Shown in pieces: positions 47,621 through 55,962 of a DNA stretch of 64,000 nucleotides (position 1 is its first letter; the number at the start of each line of letters is the position of its first letter). The notes under the pieces were generated by a model. That model made no database searches. It saw only the letters and a program-made list of their open reading frames with translations, and was not told the origin of the DNA. The position numbers and the translations under genes are program-made. The stretch is from contig NZ_AP022598.1 of NCBI RefSeq assembly GCF_010725485.1, positions 1,984,001-2,048,000 of the forward strand, read 5' to 3'. Source of the DNA: Mycolicibacterium parafortuitum. Its GTDB lineage: Bacteria > Actinomycetota > Actinomycetes > Mycobacteriales > Mycobacteriaceae.

Positions 47621-49021
47621 TCAGTGAACATCCTTCTGCGCCGCGGCGCGCATCGTTTGCAGCCAGTAGCCGTGCTGCACCGGGTAGAGACCTTCGTCTT
47701 CGTTCTTGACGCCGGAGGAGATCACGTTGTCGAGCCCGAGGGAGCGCGCGACGTCGTCGGGGCCGTCGAGCCAGTGCTGGGCGCCGCGGCTCATGTCGTT
47801 CCACGGTGCCGCCTCGGCGCGGAAGGTGAGTTGGCAGGACCGGAACTCCTCGAGGTCGTCCGGGGTGGCCATGCCGGAGGCGTTGAAGAAGTCCTCGTAC
47901 TGCCGGATCCGGTTGGCGCGGGCCTGTGCGCTCTCACCCTTGGGTGCGATGCAGTAGATGGTCACCTCGGTCCGGTCCGGCGCGATCGGGCGGAAGTGCC
48001 GGATCTGGGTCGAGAATTGGTCCATCACATAAACATTCGGGTAGATGCACAGGTTGCGCGACCCCTTGACCATGAATTCGCCCTTGGCGTCGCCATGGGT
48101 GGCCTTGAGGTCGTCGAGCTTGTCCCACAGCGGCCGGTCCTGCGGGTTGGCCGCCCACGTCCACAGGCACAGGTGGCCGTGCGGGAACGACCAGTACCCG
48201 CCGCCGGACTTGCCCCACCCGCCGGCGTCGAGGGCCTTGGTCTCGTTCTTGGACTCGCCGGTGCCGCGGCGGCTGGTGGTCGCCGCATAGTTCCAGTGTG
48301 TCGCGGTGACGTGGTATCCGTCGGCACCGTTCTCCGCCTGGACTTTCCAGTTGCCGTCGTAGGTGTAGGTGGAGGATCCGCGCAGCACCTCCAGGCCGTC
48401 GGGGGACTGGTCGACGAGCATGTCGATGACCTTGGTCGCGTCGCCGAGATGCTCGGTCAGGCCGACCACGTCGGCGTTGAGGCTGCCGAACAGGAAGCCG
48501 CGGTAGCTCTCGAAGCGGGCGACGCGGGTCATGTTGTGCGAGCCGCCCACGTTGAACGCGTCCGGGTACCCGGCGCCGTCGGGGTCCTTCACCTTCAGCA
48601 GCGCGCCGTCGTTGCGGAACGTCCAGCCGTGGAACGGGCACGTCAGCGTCATGCGGTTGTCGGTCTTGCGCCGGCAGATCATCGCGCCGCGGTGCGCGCA
48701 CGCGTTGATCAGACAGTTCAGGCTGCCGTCCTTGGAGCGGGTGATCACCACGGGCTGACGGCCGATGTAGGTGGTGAAGTAGTCGCCCGGATTGGCGACC
48801 TGGCTCTCGTGGGCCAGGTAGACCCAGTTGCCCTCGAAGATGTGTTTCATCTCGAGTTCGAAGATCTCCTCGTCGGTGAAGATGCGCCGGTTGGCCCGGA
48901 ACACGCCGGCCTCCGGGTCGTCGATGACCGCGTCGGCGAGGACCGCCGCCACGTGTGTCCTGGGTTCGGTCGATGCCGTGGTTGTCGATGTCGTGGTTGT
49001 CGATGTCGTGGTCTGCGCCAT
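47621..49021 (-). CDS. benA: Benzoate 1,2-dioxygenase large (alpha) subunit BenA
   Basis: BenA is the catalytic subunit that dihydroxylates benzoate. The 466-aa protein has the Rieske site Cys108-x-His110 (CAHRGAMIC) and Cys128-x2-His131 (CPFHGW), and mononuclear iron ligands Asp234, His237 and His242 ([12 protein letters not shown]). Its C-terminal half fits the benzoate/anthranilate branch of ring-hydroxylating oxygenases. The first 19 residues are a Thr/Ser-rich stretch encoded by a 15-bp tandem repeat and are not part of the family core. ATG 49021 is preceded by GGAGG. It is the first gene of benA-benB-benCD-benR. Confidence 0.94.
   Translation of the reverse strand: MAQTTTSTTTTSTTTASTEPRTHVAAVLADAVIDDPEAGVFRANRRIFTDEEIFELEMKHIFEGNWVYLAHESQVANPGDYFTTYIGRQPVVITRSKDGSLNCLINACAHRGAMICRRKTDNRMTLTCPFHGWTFRNDGALLKVKDPDGAGYPDAFNVGGSHNMTRVARFESYRGFLFGSLNADVVGLTEHLGDATKVIDMLVDQSPDGLEVLRGSSTYTYDGNWKVQAENGADGYHVTATHWNYAATTSRRGTGESKNETKALDAGGWGKSGGGYWSFPHGHLCLWTWAANPQDRPLWDKLDDLKATHGDAKGEFMVKGSRNLCIYPNVYVMDQFSTQIRHFRPIAPDRTEVTIYCIAPKGESAQARANRIRQYEDFFNASGMATPDDLEEFRSCQLTFRAEAAPWNDMSRGAQHWLDGPDDVARSLGLDNVISSGVKNEDEGLYPVQHGYWLQTMRAAAQKDVH
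48970..49014. repeat. Three 15-bp tandem units at the 5' end of benA
   Basis: The unit tcgatg(t/c)cgtggttg occurs at 48970-48984, 48985-48999 and 49000-49014 (last two bases differ). Each encodes five Thr/Ser residues on the minus strand. Copy-number change would keep the frame. Confidence 0.8.
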
Positions 49022-49089
49022 CAGGGGGCCTCCGCGAGTCCGGAAAAGTGATGTCTACCTGCACACTGACAGCGAGTGGCAGCCGTCAC

Positions 49090-49107
49090 ACTAGGGCTAT
49101 TGCTAGT
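49090..49107. promoter_or_regulatory. Dyad ACTAG-N8-CTAGT in benA/catR intergenic region
   Basis: The dyad lies 69-86 bp upstream of the benA start, where a LysR- or LuxR-type activator would sit. The 252-bp divergent region also holds a short CGCTT-AA-AAGCG palindrome (49139-49150). No effector can be read from sequence. Confidence 0.4.
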
Positions 49108-49163
49108 CCTGGCCTGGACGTCGATTGATAGATGAATTCGCTTAAAAGCGCCAAATCAGGTCT

Positions 49164-49208
49164 TTGTCATGTATGGATCGCGGGTCTACCGTCGAGGGTG
49201 TCGACGGT
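49164..49208 (+). promoter_or_regulatory. Predicted catR-catBAC promoter with dyad at the start of the transcript
   Basis: TTGTCA (49164-49169), a 17-bp spacer and TACCGT (49187-49192) form a good SigA promoter. The perfect dyad ACCGTCGA (49188-49195)/TCGACGGT (49201-49208) overlaps the -10 box and the expected start point, so it may be an operator or a 5' mRNA hairpin. The 12-mer CTACCGTCGAGG is shared with the pcaF promoter. Confidence 0.55.
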
Positions 49209-49273
49209 CACACAGCGACCGTCAGAGGACCCCGACCACACCGCCCGGCCGCCGGGAGAGCAAGGAGTCACCG

Positions 49274-50185
49274 ATGGAACTGCGTCACCTGCGCTACTTC
49301 CTGGCTGTGGCCGACACCTGCCATTTCGGGCAGGCAGCCGAACAGCTGCACATCGCGCAGCCCGCGCTGTCCTACGCCATCCGGCAGCTCGAGAACTCGG
49401 TGGACGCGACCCTGTTCACCCGGACCACACGGCACGTGGCGTTGACCCCGGCAGGGGAGTTCCTCCGGGCGGAGGCCACGCGGATCCTCGACGGTGTCGA
49501 TGCGGCGCAGCGAGGGGTGCGCCGCATCGCCGCCGGACGCAGCGGTCTGCTGCGGCTCGGCCTGACCGGCACCGCGGCGTTCTCGCACCTGCCGAGGATC
49601 GCCCGCATCGTCCGGCAGGAGCTGCCGGCCGTCGCACTCGACATCCACGCCGACCTGCTGACGCCGGCCCAGTGCGAGGGGCTGCGCACCGGCGCGCTCG
49701 ACCTCGGTGTGCTGCGCCCTCCGGCGGTCGGTGGCGACGTGACAACCCGCACCGTCGACGCGGAGCCGTTGATCCTCGCGCTGTCGGCCGACCACCGACT
49801 GGCCGCCGAACCGGTGGTGTCGCTGGCCGATCTGCGCAGCGAGCCGTTCATCGGCTATTCCGCGCAGGATTCCGCCGTCAACGACGCGGTGACGCGCAGC
49901 TGCCGCACGGCCGGCTTCGTGCCGCACCGCGAGCACAGTGCCCCGGGGACCGCTGTGCTGCTCGCCCTCGTCGCCGCCGGCCTCGGCGTGTCCGTCGTCC
50001 CGGCGTCGGTCCGCGCACTGCCGTTGCACGGCGTCGTGTTCCGGGATCTCGTCGACGGCGGAACCGTCGACCTGGCGCTGGCCTGGCGCGACGGCGCCGA
50101 CAACCCGGTGGTCGACGCGGTCGTCGCCGTGCTCACCGGGGCACTGACCCCACTGGACCATTCCGCCTTTCAGGAGCAACCGTGA
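49274..50185 (+). CDS. catR: LysR-family regulator of catechol genes, CatR-like
   Basis: The 303-aa LysR protein has MELRHLRYFLAVADTCHFGQAAEQLHIAQPALSYAIRQLE as winged helix (split across residues 1-40) and a C-terminal effector domain. AAGGAG (49262-49267) precedes ATG 49274. It is the first gene of catR-catB-catA-catC and overlaps catB by 4 bp; regulator and enzymes are therefore cotranscribed, unlike the usual divergent catR. It is divergent from benA and could regulate both. It is similar to, but clearly different from, the LysR protein at 37404. Confidence 0.85.
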   Translation: MELRHLRYFLAVADTCHFGQAAEQLHIAQPALSYAIRQLENSVDATLFTRTTRHVALTPAGEFLRAEATRILDGVDAAQRGVRRIAAGRSGLLRLGLTGTAAFSHLPRIARIVRQELPAVALDIHADLLTPAQCEGLRTGALDLGVLRPPAVGGDVTTRTVDAEPLILALSADHRLAAEPVVSLADLRSEPFIGYSAQDSAVNDAVTRSCRTAGFVPHREHSAPGTAVLLALVAAGLGVSVVPASVRALPLHGVVFRDLVDGGTVDLALAWRDGADNPVVDAVVAVLTGALTPLDHSAFQEQP

Positions 50186-51306
50186 AAATCACTGCCGTCG
50201 AGGCGATCCCGTTCGCGATTCCGTACAGCAAGCCGCTGAAGTTCGCCTCCGGAGAGGTGCACGCCGCCGAGCACGTGCTGGTGCGGGTGCACACCGACGA
50301 AGGTGTCGTGGGTGTGGCCGAGGCGCCACCGCGGCCCTTCACCTACGGCGAGACCCAGGACGGCATCCTCGCGGTGATCCGGCAGATATTCGCCCCGCAG
50401 ATCGTCGGCCTGACACTGACCGAACGGGAAGTGGTGGCCTCTCGGCTCGCGCGCACCGTCGGCAACCCAACCGCGAAAGCCGCTGTGGACATGGCGATCT
50501 GGGATGCGCTGGGACGCAGCCTCGACCTGTCGGTCAGCGCGATGCTCGGCGGCTACGGCGACCACATGCGCGTCAGTCACATGCTCGGCTTCGACACCCC
50601 CGACAAGATGGTGGCCGAGGCCGAACGGATCCAGGCCGAGTACGGGATCTCGACGTTCAAGGTGAAGGTGGGGCGCAGGCCCGTCACGCTGGACACCGCG
50701 GTGGTCCGCGCGCTGCGGGAGCACTTCGGCGACACCGTGGACCTCTACGTCGACGGCAACCGCGGCTGGACGGCGTCGGAATCGCTGCGCGCGCTCAAGG
50801 AAATGGCCGACCTCGACCTGATCTTCGCCGAGGAGTTGTGTCCCGCCGACGACGTACTGGGCCGGCGATGGCTGGTCGAGCACACCGACATCCCGTTCAT
50901 CGCCGACGAATCCGTGCCGACTCCCGCCGACGTGACCCGCGAGGTGCTCGGCGGATCGGCCACCGCGATCAGCATCAAGACCGCCCGCACCGGCTTCACC
51001 GGATCCCAGCGCGTCCACCACCTCGCCGAGGGGCTCGGCCTGGAAATCGTGATGGGCAATCAGATCGACGGCCAACTCGGCACCGCCTGCGCGGTGGCGT
51101 TCGGCGCCGCGTTCGAGCTGACGTCGAGGCGGGCCGGGGAGCTGTCGAACTTCCTGGACATGTCCGACGACCTGCTCGCCACCCCGTTGCGTATTCGCGA
51201 CGGACTTCTCCACGTACCTCCGGGACCCGGCCTCGGAATCGAGATCGACCCGGACAAGCTCGACCACTACCGCACCGATCACCAGAACCAGAAGGACCAG
51301 CCATGA
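50182..51306 (+). CDS. catB: Muconate cycloisomerase CatB
   Basis: CatB converts cis,cis-muconate to muconolactone. The 374-aa enolase-superfamily enzyme has the catalytic K-x-K pair Lys160/Lys162 (TFKVKVG), metal ligands Asp191 (YVDGNRG), Glu217 (FAEELC) and Asp242 (IADES), and the opposite-face Lys266 (SIKTART). The start is GTG 50182 in the catR stop (GTGA). Length and motifs fit a classical, non-chlorinated cycloisomerase. It overlaps catA by 4 bp. Confidence 0.93.
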   Translation: MKITAVEAIPFAIPYSKPLKFASGEVHAAEHVLVRVHTDEGVVGVAEAPPRPFTYGETQDGILAVIRQIFAPQIVGLTLTEREVVASRLARTVGNPTAKAAVDMAIWDALGRSLDLSVSAMLGGYGDHMRVSHMLGFDTPDKMVAEAERIQAEYGISTFKVKVGRRPVTLDTAVVRALREHFGDTVDLYVDGNRGWTASESLRALKEMADLDLIFAEELCPADDVLGRRWLVEHTDIPFIADESVPTPADVTREVLGGSATAISIKTARTGFTGSQRVHHLAEGLGLEIVMGNQIDGQLGTACAVAFGAAFELTSRRAGELSNFLDMSDDLLATPLRIRDGLLHVPPGPGLGIEIDPDKLDHYRTDHQNQKDQP

Positions 51307-52169
51307 CCACCATCGAGAGCCCGATCGACACCGCATCGGCCGCAGCCTCCGGCGCCTCGGCCACCGAACGCTTCCAGACCGACAAGTCGCCGTTTGACGC
51401 GGTGCGTGACACCCCGGCCGAGCGGGTCGATCTGCTTGCCCGCGAAGTGCTCTCGGCGGTGCACGACACCATCCGCCGCCACCGCGTCACCTATGACGAG
51501 TACAACGCCCTCAAGGCGTGGCTGATCAACGTCGGCGCCGACGGGGAATGGCCGCTGTTCCTCGACGTCTGGGTCGAGCACGTCGTCGAAGACGTCGCGA
51601 CCGACCACCGCCAAGGCAACAAGGGCACCATCGAGGGCCCCTACTACGTGCCGAACTCACCCGAATGCGGTGCCTGCGGCACCATTCCGATGCGCGACGG
51701 AGAGCAGGGCACCCCGCTGGTGTGGGACGGCGTCATCACCAGCACCGACGGAACGCCGCTGCCGGGCAAGGTCGAACTCTGGCACGCCGACGCCGACGGC
51801 TTCTACTCGCAGTTCGCCCCGAACCTGCCCGAGTGGAATCTGCGGGGATCCTTCAGCACCGGCGCCGACGGCGCATTCGAGATCACCACGATCCGTCCCG
51901 CGCCCTATCAGATCCCGACCGACGGATCCTGCGGCAAGCTCATCGCCGCGGCCGGCTGGCATGCGTGGCGTCCCGCGCACCTGCACGTGAAGGTCTCCGC
52001 GCCCGGCCATGAACTACTGACCGCGCAGCTCTACTTTCCCGGTGATCCGCACAACGACGACGACATCGCCGGTGCGGTCAAGGACGAACTGATCCTCCAG
52101 CCGCGCGAGCAGGCCGACGGCACCCACCGGGTCAGCTACAACTTCGTCCTCGACCCGGTGAAGGCGTGA
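51303..52169 (+). CDS. catA: Catechol 1,2-dioxygenase CatA
   Basis: CatA performs intradiol cleavage of catechol to cis,cis-muconate with Fe(III). The 288-aa protein shows the iron ligands Tyr115 (EGPYYVPNS), Tyr202 (APYQIP), His226 and His228 (AHLHVKV), and an N-terminal helical dimerisation domain. The first about 25 residues are Ala/Ser/Thr-rich and probably disordered. It starts in the catB stop (ATGA), and catC follows after 7 bp. Confidence 0.95.
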   Translation: MTTIESPIDTASAAASGASATERFQTDKSPFDAVRDTPAERVDLLAREVLSAVHDTIRRHRVTYDEYNALKAWLINVGADGEWPLFLDVWVEHVVEDVATDHRQGNKGTIEGPYYVPNSPECGACGTIPMRDGEQGTPLVWDGVITSTDGTPLPGKVELWHADADGFYSQFAPNLPEWNLRGSFSTGADGAFEITTIRPAPYQIPTDGSCGKLIAAAGWHAWRPAHLHVKVSAPGHELLTAQLYFPGDPHNDDDIAGAVKDELILQPREQADGTHRVSYNFVLDPVKA

Positions 52170-52176
52170 TCGGCTG

Positions 52177-52461
52177 ATGCTCTTCCACGTACGCATGGAT
52201 GTCGCGATCCCACCGGACATGGATCCGCAGGTGCGGGCGCAGACTGTGCACCGGGAGAAGGAGTACTCCCAGCAGCTGCAGCGCGACGGCAAGTGGCCCC
52301 AAATCTGGCGCATCGTCGGCGAGTACGCGAACTACTCCATCTTCGACGTCGACTCCAATGACGAACTGCACCAGATCCTTTCGGGTCTGCCGCTGTTCCC
52401 GTACATGAAAATCCACGTCACACCGCTGGCGGTGCATCCGTCGGATGTGAAGGCGGGCTAG
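52177..52461 (+). CDS. catC: Muconolactone delta-isomerase CatC
   Basis: CatC isomerises muconolactone to 3-oxoadipate enol-lactone, the substrate of PcaD. The 94-aa protein has the family sequence MLFHVRMDVAIPPDMDPQV, a central REKEYSQQLQRDGKWPQIWRIVGEYANYSIFDV region and PLFPYMKIHVTPLAVHPS at the C-terminus. The length is typical of this oligomeric ferredoxin-like-fold enzyme. It is the last gene of the cat operon and is nearly contiguous with a convergent PAP2 gene (3 bp), so read-through antisense is likely. Confidence 0.94.
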   Translation: MLFHVRMDVAIPPDMDPQVRAQTVHREKEYSQQLQRDGKWPQIWRIVGEYANYSIFDVDSNDELHQILSGLPLFPYMKIHVTPLAVHPSDVKAG

Positions 52462-52464
52462 GGG

Positions 52465-53391
52465 TCAGCGGCTGCCCACAGGATCGTGGCGGCGTTTGGT
52501 CTCCAACCGATACCACGTCCACCAGAACAACAGCGCTGCGGCGATCGAGCCGGCCGCGGCCAGCCACTGCGAACTGAGGAACAGTCGCCACGCCGTCGGC
52601 TCGTCGTTCAGGTGCGCAGACGCGGCGAGCACCGTCTGGACCACACCGAGAGCGAGGCTGGCCGCCCCGACCGCACCGACCAGGACGACGAAGATCGTCC
52701 GCAGCGTGTAGCGGTGGGGTTCGGGCGACACCACCGCCCGGATCCGGCCGGTCCGCGCCAGCAGCAGGGAGGCGGTGGACGCCACGAACAGGGCGACGGC
52801 ATTGGCGGCCAGCGTGTCGGACAGTCGGTGCGCGCCGATGATGACGGTGTAGGCGCCGATACCCACCGCCCAGGTGAGCGTGACGAACATCGCCACACCG
52901 CGGAAGCGATACGGCATCACCATCAACGTCGCGAACAGGAGGCACATCGCGGCCGTGGTGTGTCCACTCGGCAGCGTGTTCTCGGCGGAACCGCCGTCCG
53001 TCGCGGCAAGGTCGGGACGGGTCAGCAGGTGATACTTCAACACCTGGGTGACGGCCTGTCCGCCGAGGATGACGCCCAGTCCCGCGACGGCCAGCATGAC
53101 CTGCCTGCGGAGCAAGCCGATCAGCGCGACGATGAACGCGGCACCGAGTTGCGACGTCACCGAGATCGTGTGGAACGCCTCCAACGCGACCCGATGCAGT
53201 TCGGGCTCGACCTGATCGGAACCGCGCAGGGCCGCGTCCTCGAGTCGTTGTCCGGTCGTGGTGTGCACGGCCAGCAGGTACACCGCGGCGCCGAACAGCA
53301 GCGCGAACCCCAGGACCGCCGCCCACTTGAATCGGGCTCCCCGCAACCGCCGATCACCGGCGACCACCACCAGCTTCTGTGACCGCGTCAC
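52465..53391 (-). CDS. PAP2-family membrane phosphatase, copy 2
   Basis: The 308-aa membrane protein is paralogous to the gene at 32597-33508 over its full length. It has motifs KYHLLTRP, LPSGHTTAAMCLL and AHRLSDTLAANA and the same C-terminal LETKRRHDPVGSR-type ending. GTG 53391 follows GGAGG. It differs in the loop before the PSGH motif (TDGGSAEN insert). Like the first copy it lies convergent to an unrelated operon. A lipid-phosphate substrate is expected from family knowledge only. Confidence 0.88.
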   Translation of the reverse strand: MTRSQKLVVVAGDRRLRGARFKWAAVLGFALLFGAAVYLLAVHTTTGQRLEDAALRGSDQVEPELHRVALEAFHTISVTSQLGAAFIVALIGLLRRQVMLAVAGLGVILGGQAVTQVLKYHLLTRPDLAATDGGSAENTLPSGHTTAAMCLLFATLMVMPYRFRGVAMFVTLTWAVGIGAYTVIIGAHRLSDTLAANAVALFVASTASLLLARTGRIRAVVSPEPHRYTLRTIFVVLVGAVGAASLALGVVQTVLAASAHLNDEPTAWRLFLSSQWLAAAGSIAAALLFWWTWYRLETKRRHDPVGSR

Positions 53392-53490
53392 CGGCCCTCC
53401 CGTCCGCTCAGTTTCACGACTGGCGGGTCGCGGCGATGAGAACCCCCCGGTGCTGGTCGTCCCGACGTCGACACTAGCGCGCGCAGCAAG

Positions 53491-53519
53491 AAGGCCCCGA
53501 CCGGAACGGTCAGGGCCTT
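53491..53519 (-). terminator. Rho-independent-type terminator after tRNA-Pro
   Basis: On the minus strand AAGGCCCTGACCG pairs with CGGTCGGGGCCTT (one G-T wobble) around TTC, 16 bp beyond the tRNA 3' end, followed by CTTGC. It most likely ends the tRNA transcript. Confidence 0.7.
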
Positions 53520-53535
53520 TCGCTGTTCACACGAG

Positions 53536-53609
53536 TCGGGGTGGCGGGATTCGAACCCACGACCTCTTCGTCCCGAACGAAGCACGCTACCAAGCTGCGC
53601 CACACCCCG
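53536..53609 (-). tRNA. tRNA-Pro (anticodon CGG)
   Basis: The minus strand folds as a full cloverleaf: acceptor CGGGGTG/CACCCCG with discriminator A, D arm GCGCAGCTTGGTAGCGT, anticodon stem CTTCG/CGAAG with loop TTCGGGA (anticodon CGG), and T arm GTGGGTTCGAATCCCGC. No CCA is encoded. The gene stands at the edge of the aromatic-catabolic island, on whose side its 3' end lies. Confidence 0.97.
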
Positions 53610-53751
53610 AGTGAAGCCACGACAGCGTATCGCACGGCATGCCCTTGAAGCCAAACGGCCCGATCCGTTTACGACACGCCGCGGGAAGGAACAGGGGTGT
53701 CGGTGGCGTTATGCACACTGAGAAAAGAATTCGACCGGAACGGGGCGTGAC

Positions 53752-53949
53752 ATGACTGGCTTGGGCGCATCGATTTACCTGGGATTCTTCCTGCTGGCAG
53801 CGCTCTGGCTGTTCCTGACCTCCGATGTTCCGCTAACCCGGCGGCCCAAGGATCAGGACCAGCGGCCCGACCGCTCGAACTCCGCCAGCGACGCCGCGGA
53901 CTCCGACGGCTCCATGCCGTGGCTGGTGAGCCACTCGTCGCAGAAGTAG
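53752..53949 (+). CDS. Possible small single-pass membrane protein (65 aa)
   Basis: The frame encodes [20 protein letters not shown] plus a short hydrophobic rest, then a basic and disordered tail. One transmembrane helix is predicted. GGGG at about 6 bp before ATG 53752 could serve for ribosome binding. The last 97 bp overlap the 3' end of cds1 on the other strand, so the C-terminal part may be only a shadow of that gene. Real existence is uncertain. Confidence 0.35.
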   Translation: MTGLGASIYLGFFLLAALWLFLTSDVPLTRRPKDQDQRPDRSNSASDAADSDGSMPWLVSHSSQK

Positions 53950-54947
53950 GTGTCGTCGTAGCGGTCACCGCTGTCGGCGAGCAACGTCACCACCGAGCCG
54001 CTGCAACCGTTCTCGACCATCTCCGCCAGTAGTTTGAACGCACCCCACATGTTGGTTCCGGTGGACGGACCCACCCTGCGGCCCAGTACCCGGCTCACGT
54101 GGTGCGCGACGGCCACCGAACCGCTGTCGGGGACGCTGATCATCCGGTCCACCACCCCGGGCACGAACGACGGCTCCACCCGGGGGCGACCGATGCCCTC
54201 GATCCGCGACGACGCACCCGTCACCACGTCCGCGCCCTGCTCGTACGACGGAAAGAACGCCGAGTTCTCCGGATCGACCACACACAGCCGGGTCGGGTAG
54301 CGCCGGTACCGGATATAGCGCCCGATCGTCGCGCTCGTGCCGCCCGTGCCCGCTCCGACGACGATCCATTCCGGAACGGGATGGGTCTCTTCGCCGAGCT
54401 GCTGGAAGATCGACTCGGCGATGTTGTTGTTGCCGCGCCAGTCCGTGGCTCTTTCGGCGTTGGTGAACTGATCGAGGTAATGCCCGTTGGTCTGCTCGGC
54501 CAGCCGTTGCGCCTCGGCGTAGACCTCCGCCGCTTCCGAGACGAAATGGCAACGCCCGCCCTGTGATTCGATCAACGCGATCTTCGCCGCGCTCGTCGAC
54601 GCCGGCATCACCGCGATGAACGGCAACCCCAGCATCGCCGCGAAGTAGGCCTCCGACACCGCCGTCGACCCCGACGACGCCTCGATCACCGTGGTGTCCT
54701 CGCCGATCCAGCCGTTGCACAGCGAGTACAGGAACAGCGAGCGCGCCAGTCGGTGCTTGAGACTGCCGGTGATGTGGGTGGTCTCGTCCTTCAGATACAG
54801 CGCGACGTCGACGTCGCCCGCCCAGCGTGACGGCAGCGGATATCGCAGCAGGTGCGTGTCAGCGCTGCGCCGCGCGTCGGCCTCGATCAACCGGACCGCG
54901 TTGTCCACCCATGCCCGGGACTGCTGACATCGACCCGACGGGCTCAC
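53853..54947 (-). CDS. cds1: PLP-dependent cysteine desulfhydrase/cysteine-synthase-family enzyme (Cds1, Rv3684 type)
   Basis: The 364-aa PLP fold-type II enzyme has Lys64 in [13 protein letters not shown] as Schiff-base residue, the substrate loop [15 protein letters not shown], the phosphate-binding [14 protein letters not shown], and a C-terminal [16 protein letters not shown]. The sequence corresponds to mycobacterial Cds1, which degrades L-cysteine to H2S, pyruvate and ammonia and affects respiration and redox balance. GTG 54947 overlaps the stop of the metallophosphoesterase gene (GTGA); a later start is possible because relatives are about 18 residues shorter. Confidence 0.88.
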   Translation of the reverse strand: MSPSGRCQQSRAWVDNAVRLIEADARRSADTHLLRYPLPSRWAGDVDVALYLKDETTHITGSLKHRLARSLFLYSLCNGWIGEDTTVIEASSGSTAVSEAYFAAMLGLPFIAVMPASTSAAKIALIESQGGRCHFVSEAAEVYAEAQRLAEQTNGHYLDQFTNAERATDWRGNNNIAESIFQQLGEETHPVPEWIVVGAGTGGTSATIGRYIRYRRYPTRLCVVDPENSAFFPSYEQGADVVTGASSRIEGIGRPRVEPSFVPGVVDRMISVPDSGSVAVAHHVSRVLGRRVGPSTGTNMWGAFKLLAEMVENGCSGSVVTLLADSGDRYDDTYFCDEWLTSHGMEPSESAASLAEFERSGRWS

Positions 54948-55915
54948 CGCGCCGAGACGGCCGGATGCGACAACCCGGCGCCCGATCCGACGCCGGAGCC
55001 GCCGGTCGGCGCCGCAACCAAAGTCAGCAGCGTGGCCTCGGGCCGGCAGCAGAACCGCAGGGGCGCATACGGTGACGTACCGATACCGGCCGACACGTGC
55101 AACTGGGTGCGCGCACCCCACCGCGACGGGCCCTTCGCCCTGGACCGGTCGAGTTCGCAGTTGGTGACGATCGCGCCGTAGAACGGCACACACAGCTGAC
55201 CGCCGTGGGTGTGACCGGCCATCACCAGTTGGTAGCCGTCGGCGGCGAACCGGTCCAGCACGCGCGGCTCGGGGGAGTGCGTCAGCCCCAGCGTCAGGTT
55301 CGCGGCCGGGTTCGCCGGGCCGGCGATCGTGTCGTAGCGGTCGCGTTTGAGATGCGGGTCGTCGACGCCTGCGGCCGCGATGTGCAGGCCGTTGACCTCG
55401 AACTCGCGCCGGGTGTGCGTCATGTCCAGCCAGCCGCGCTCGGTGAACGCCGCCCGCAGATCCTGCCACGGCAACGGCTCACCGTGGATGCGGCTGTTGG
55501 GCTTGGTCAGGTAATTGGCCGGGTTCTTCAACTTCGGCGCGAAATAGTCGTTGCTGCCGAACACGAAGACGCCGGGCACCGACAACAGATCCCCGAGCGC
55601 CTGCACCACCGACGGCACCGCCTTCGGGTGCGACAGGTTGTCCCCGGTGTTGACGACGAAGTCCGGCTCCCAGCGCGCGAGGTCGCGCAGCCAGGCCTGC
55701 TTGCGCCGCTGCTGCGGGCGCATGTGGATGTCGCTGATGTGCAACACCTTCAGCGGCGACGAACCCGGCGTGAGCACCGGCATCGTCGCCTCGCGGACGA
55801 CGAACGCGTTGCGCTCGATCAGCGACGCGTACCCGATGCCTGCCACGAGCGTTCCCACCGACGCGGCGGCGGTGGTCTTGAGGATGGCGGCGGGGCCCCC
55901 GGAACGTGCAGACAT
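54944..55915 (-). CDS. Membrane-anchored calcineurin-like metallophosphoesterase (Rv3683 type)
   Basis: The 323-aa protein has an N-terminal hydrophobic anchor ([20 protein letters not shown]) and the metallophosphoesterase motifs [28 protein letters not shown] (variant of GNHD), a His in LTHSPEP and AGHTHGGQL. It could act on phospholipid headgroups or nucleotides, like YkuE/YaeI-type enzymes; the substrate is unknown. ATG 55915 is the start. It is translationally coupled to cds1 and lies 47 bp downstream of ponA2 in the same direction. Confidence 0.88.
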   Translation of the reverse strand: MSARSGGPAAILKTTAAASVGTLVAGIGYASLIERNAFVVREATMPVLTPGSSPLKVLHISDIHMRPQQRRKQAWLRDLARWEPDFVVNTGDNLSHPKAVPSVVQALGDLLSVPGVFVFGSNDYFAPKLKNPANYLTKPNSRIHGEPLPWQDLRAAFTERGWLDMTHTRREFEVNGLHIAAAGVDDPHLKRDRYDTIAGPANPAANLTLGLTHSPEPRVLDRFAADGYQLVMAGHTHGGQLCVPFYGAIVTNCELDRSRAKGPSRWGARTQLHVSAGIGTSPYAPLRFCCRPEATLLTLVAAPTGGSGVGSGAGLSHPAVSAR

Positions 55916-55962
55916 GCACGCCAGTTTACTGCCCCGCGCCGGCGGTCACCGATCGTCGCGGA

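Noticed and set aside
53536..53609. Attachment-site duplication of the tRNA-Pro 3' end
   Set aside because: No second copy of the tRNA 3' sequence and no integrase gene was seen in the window; a computer search would be decisive.
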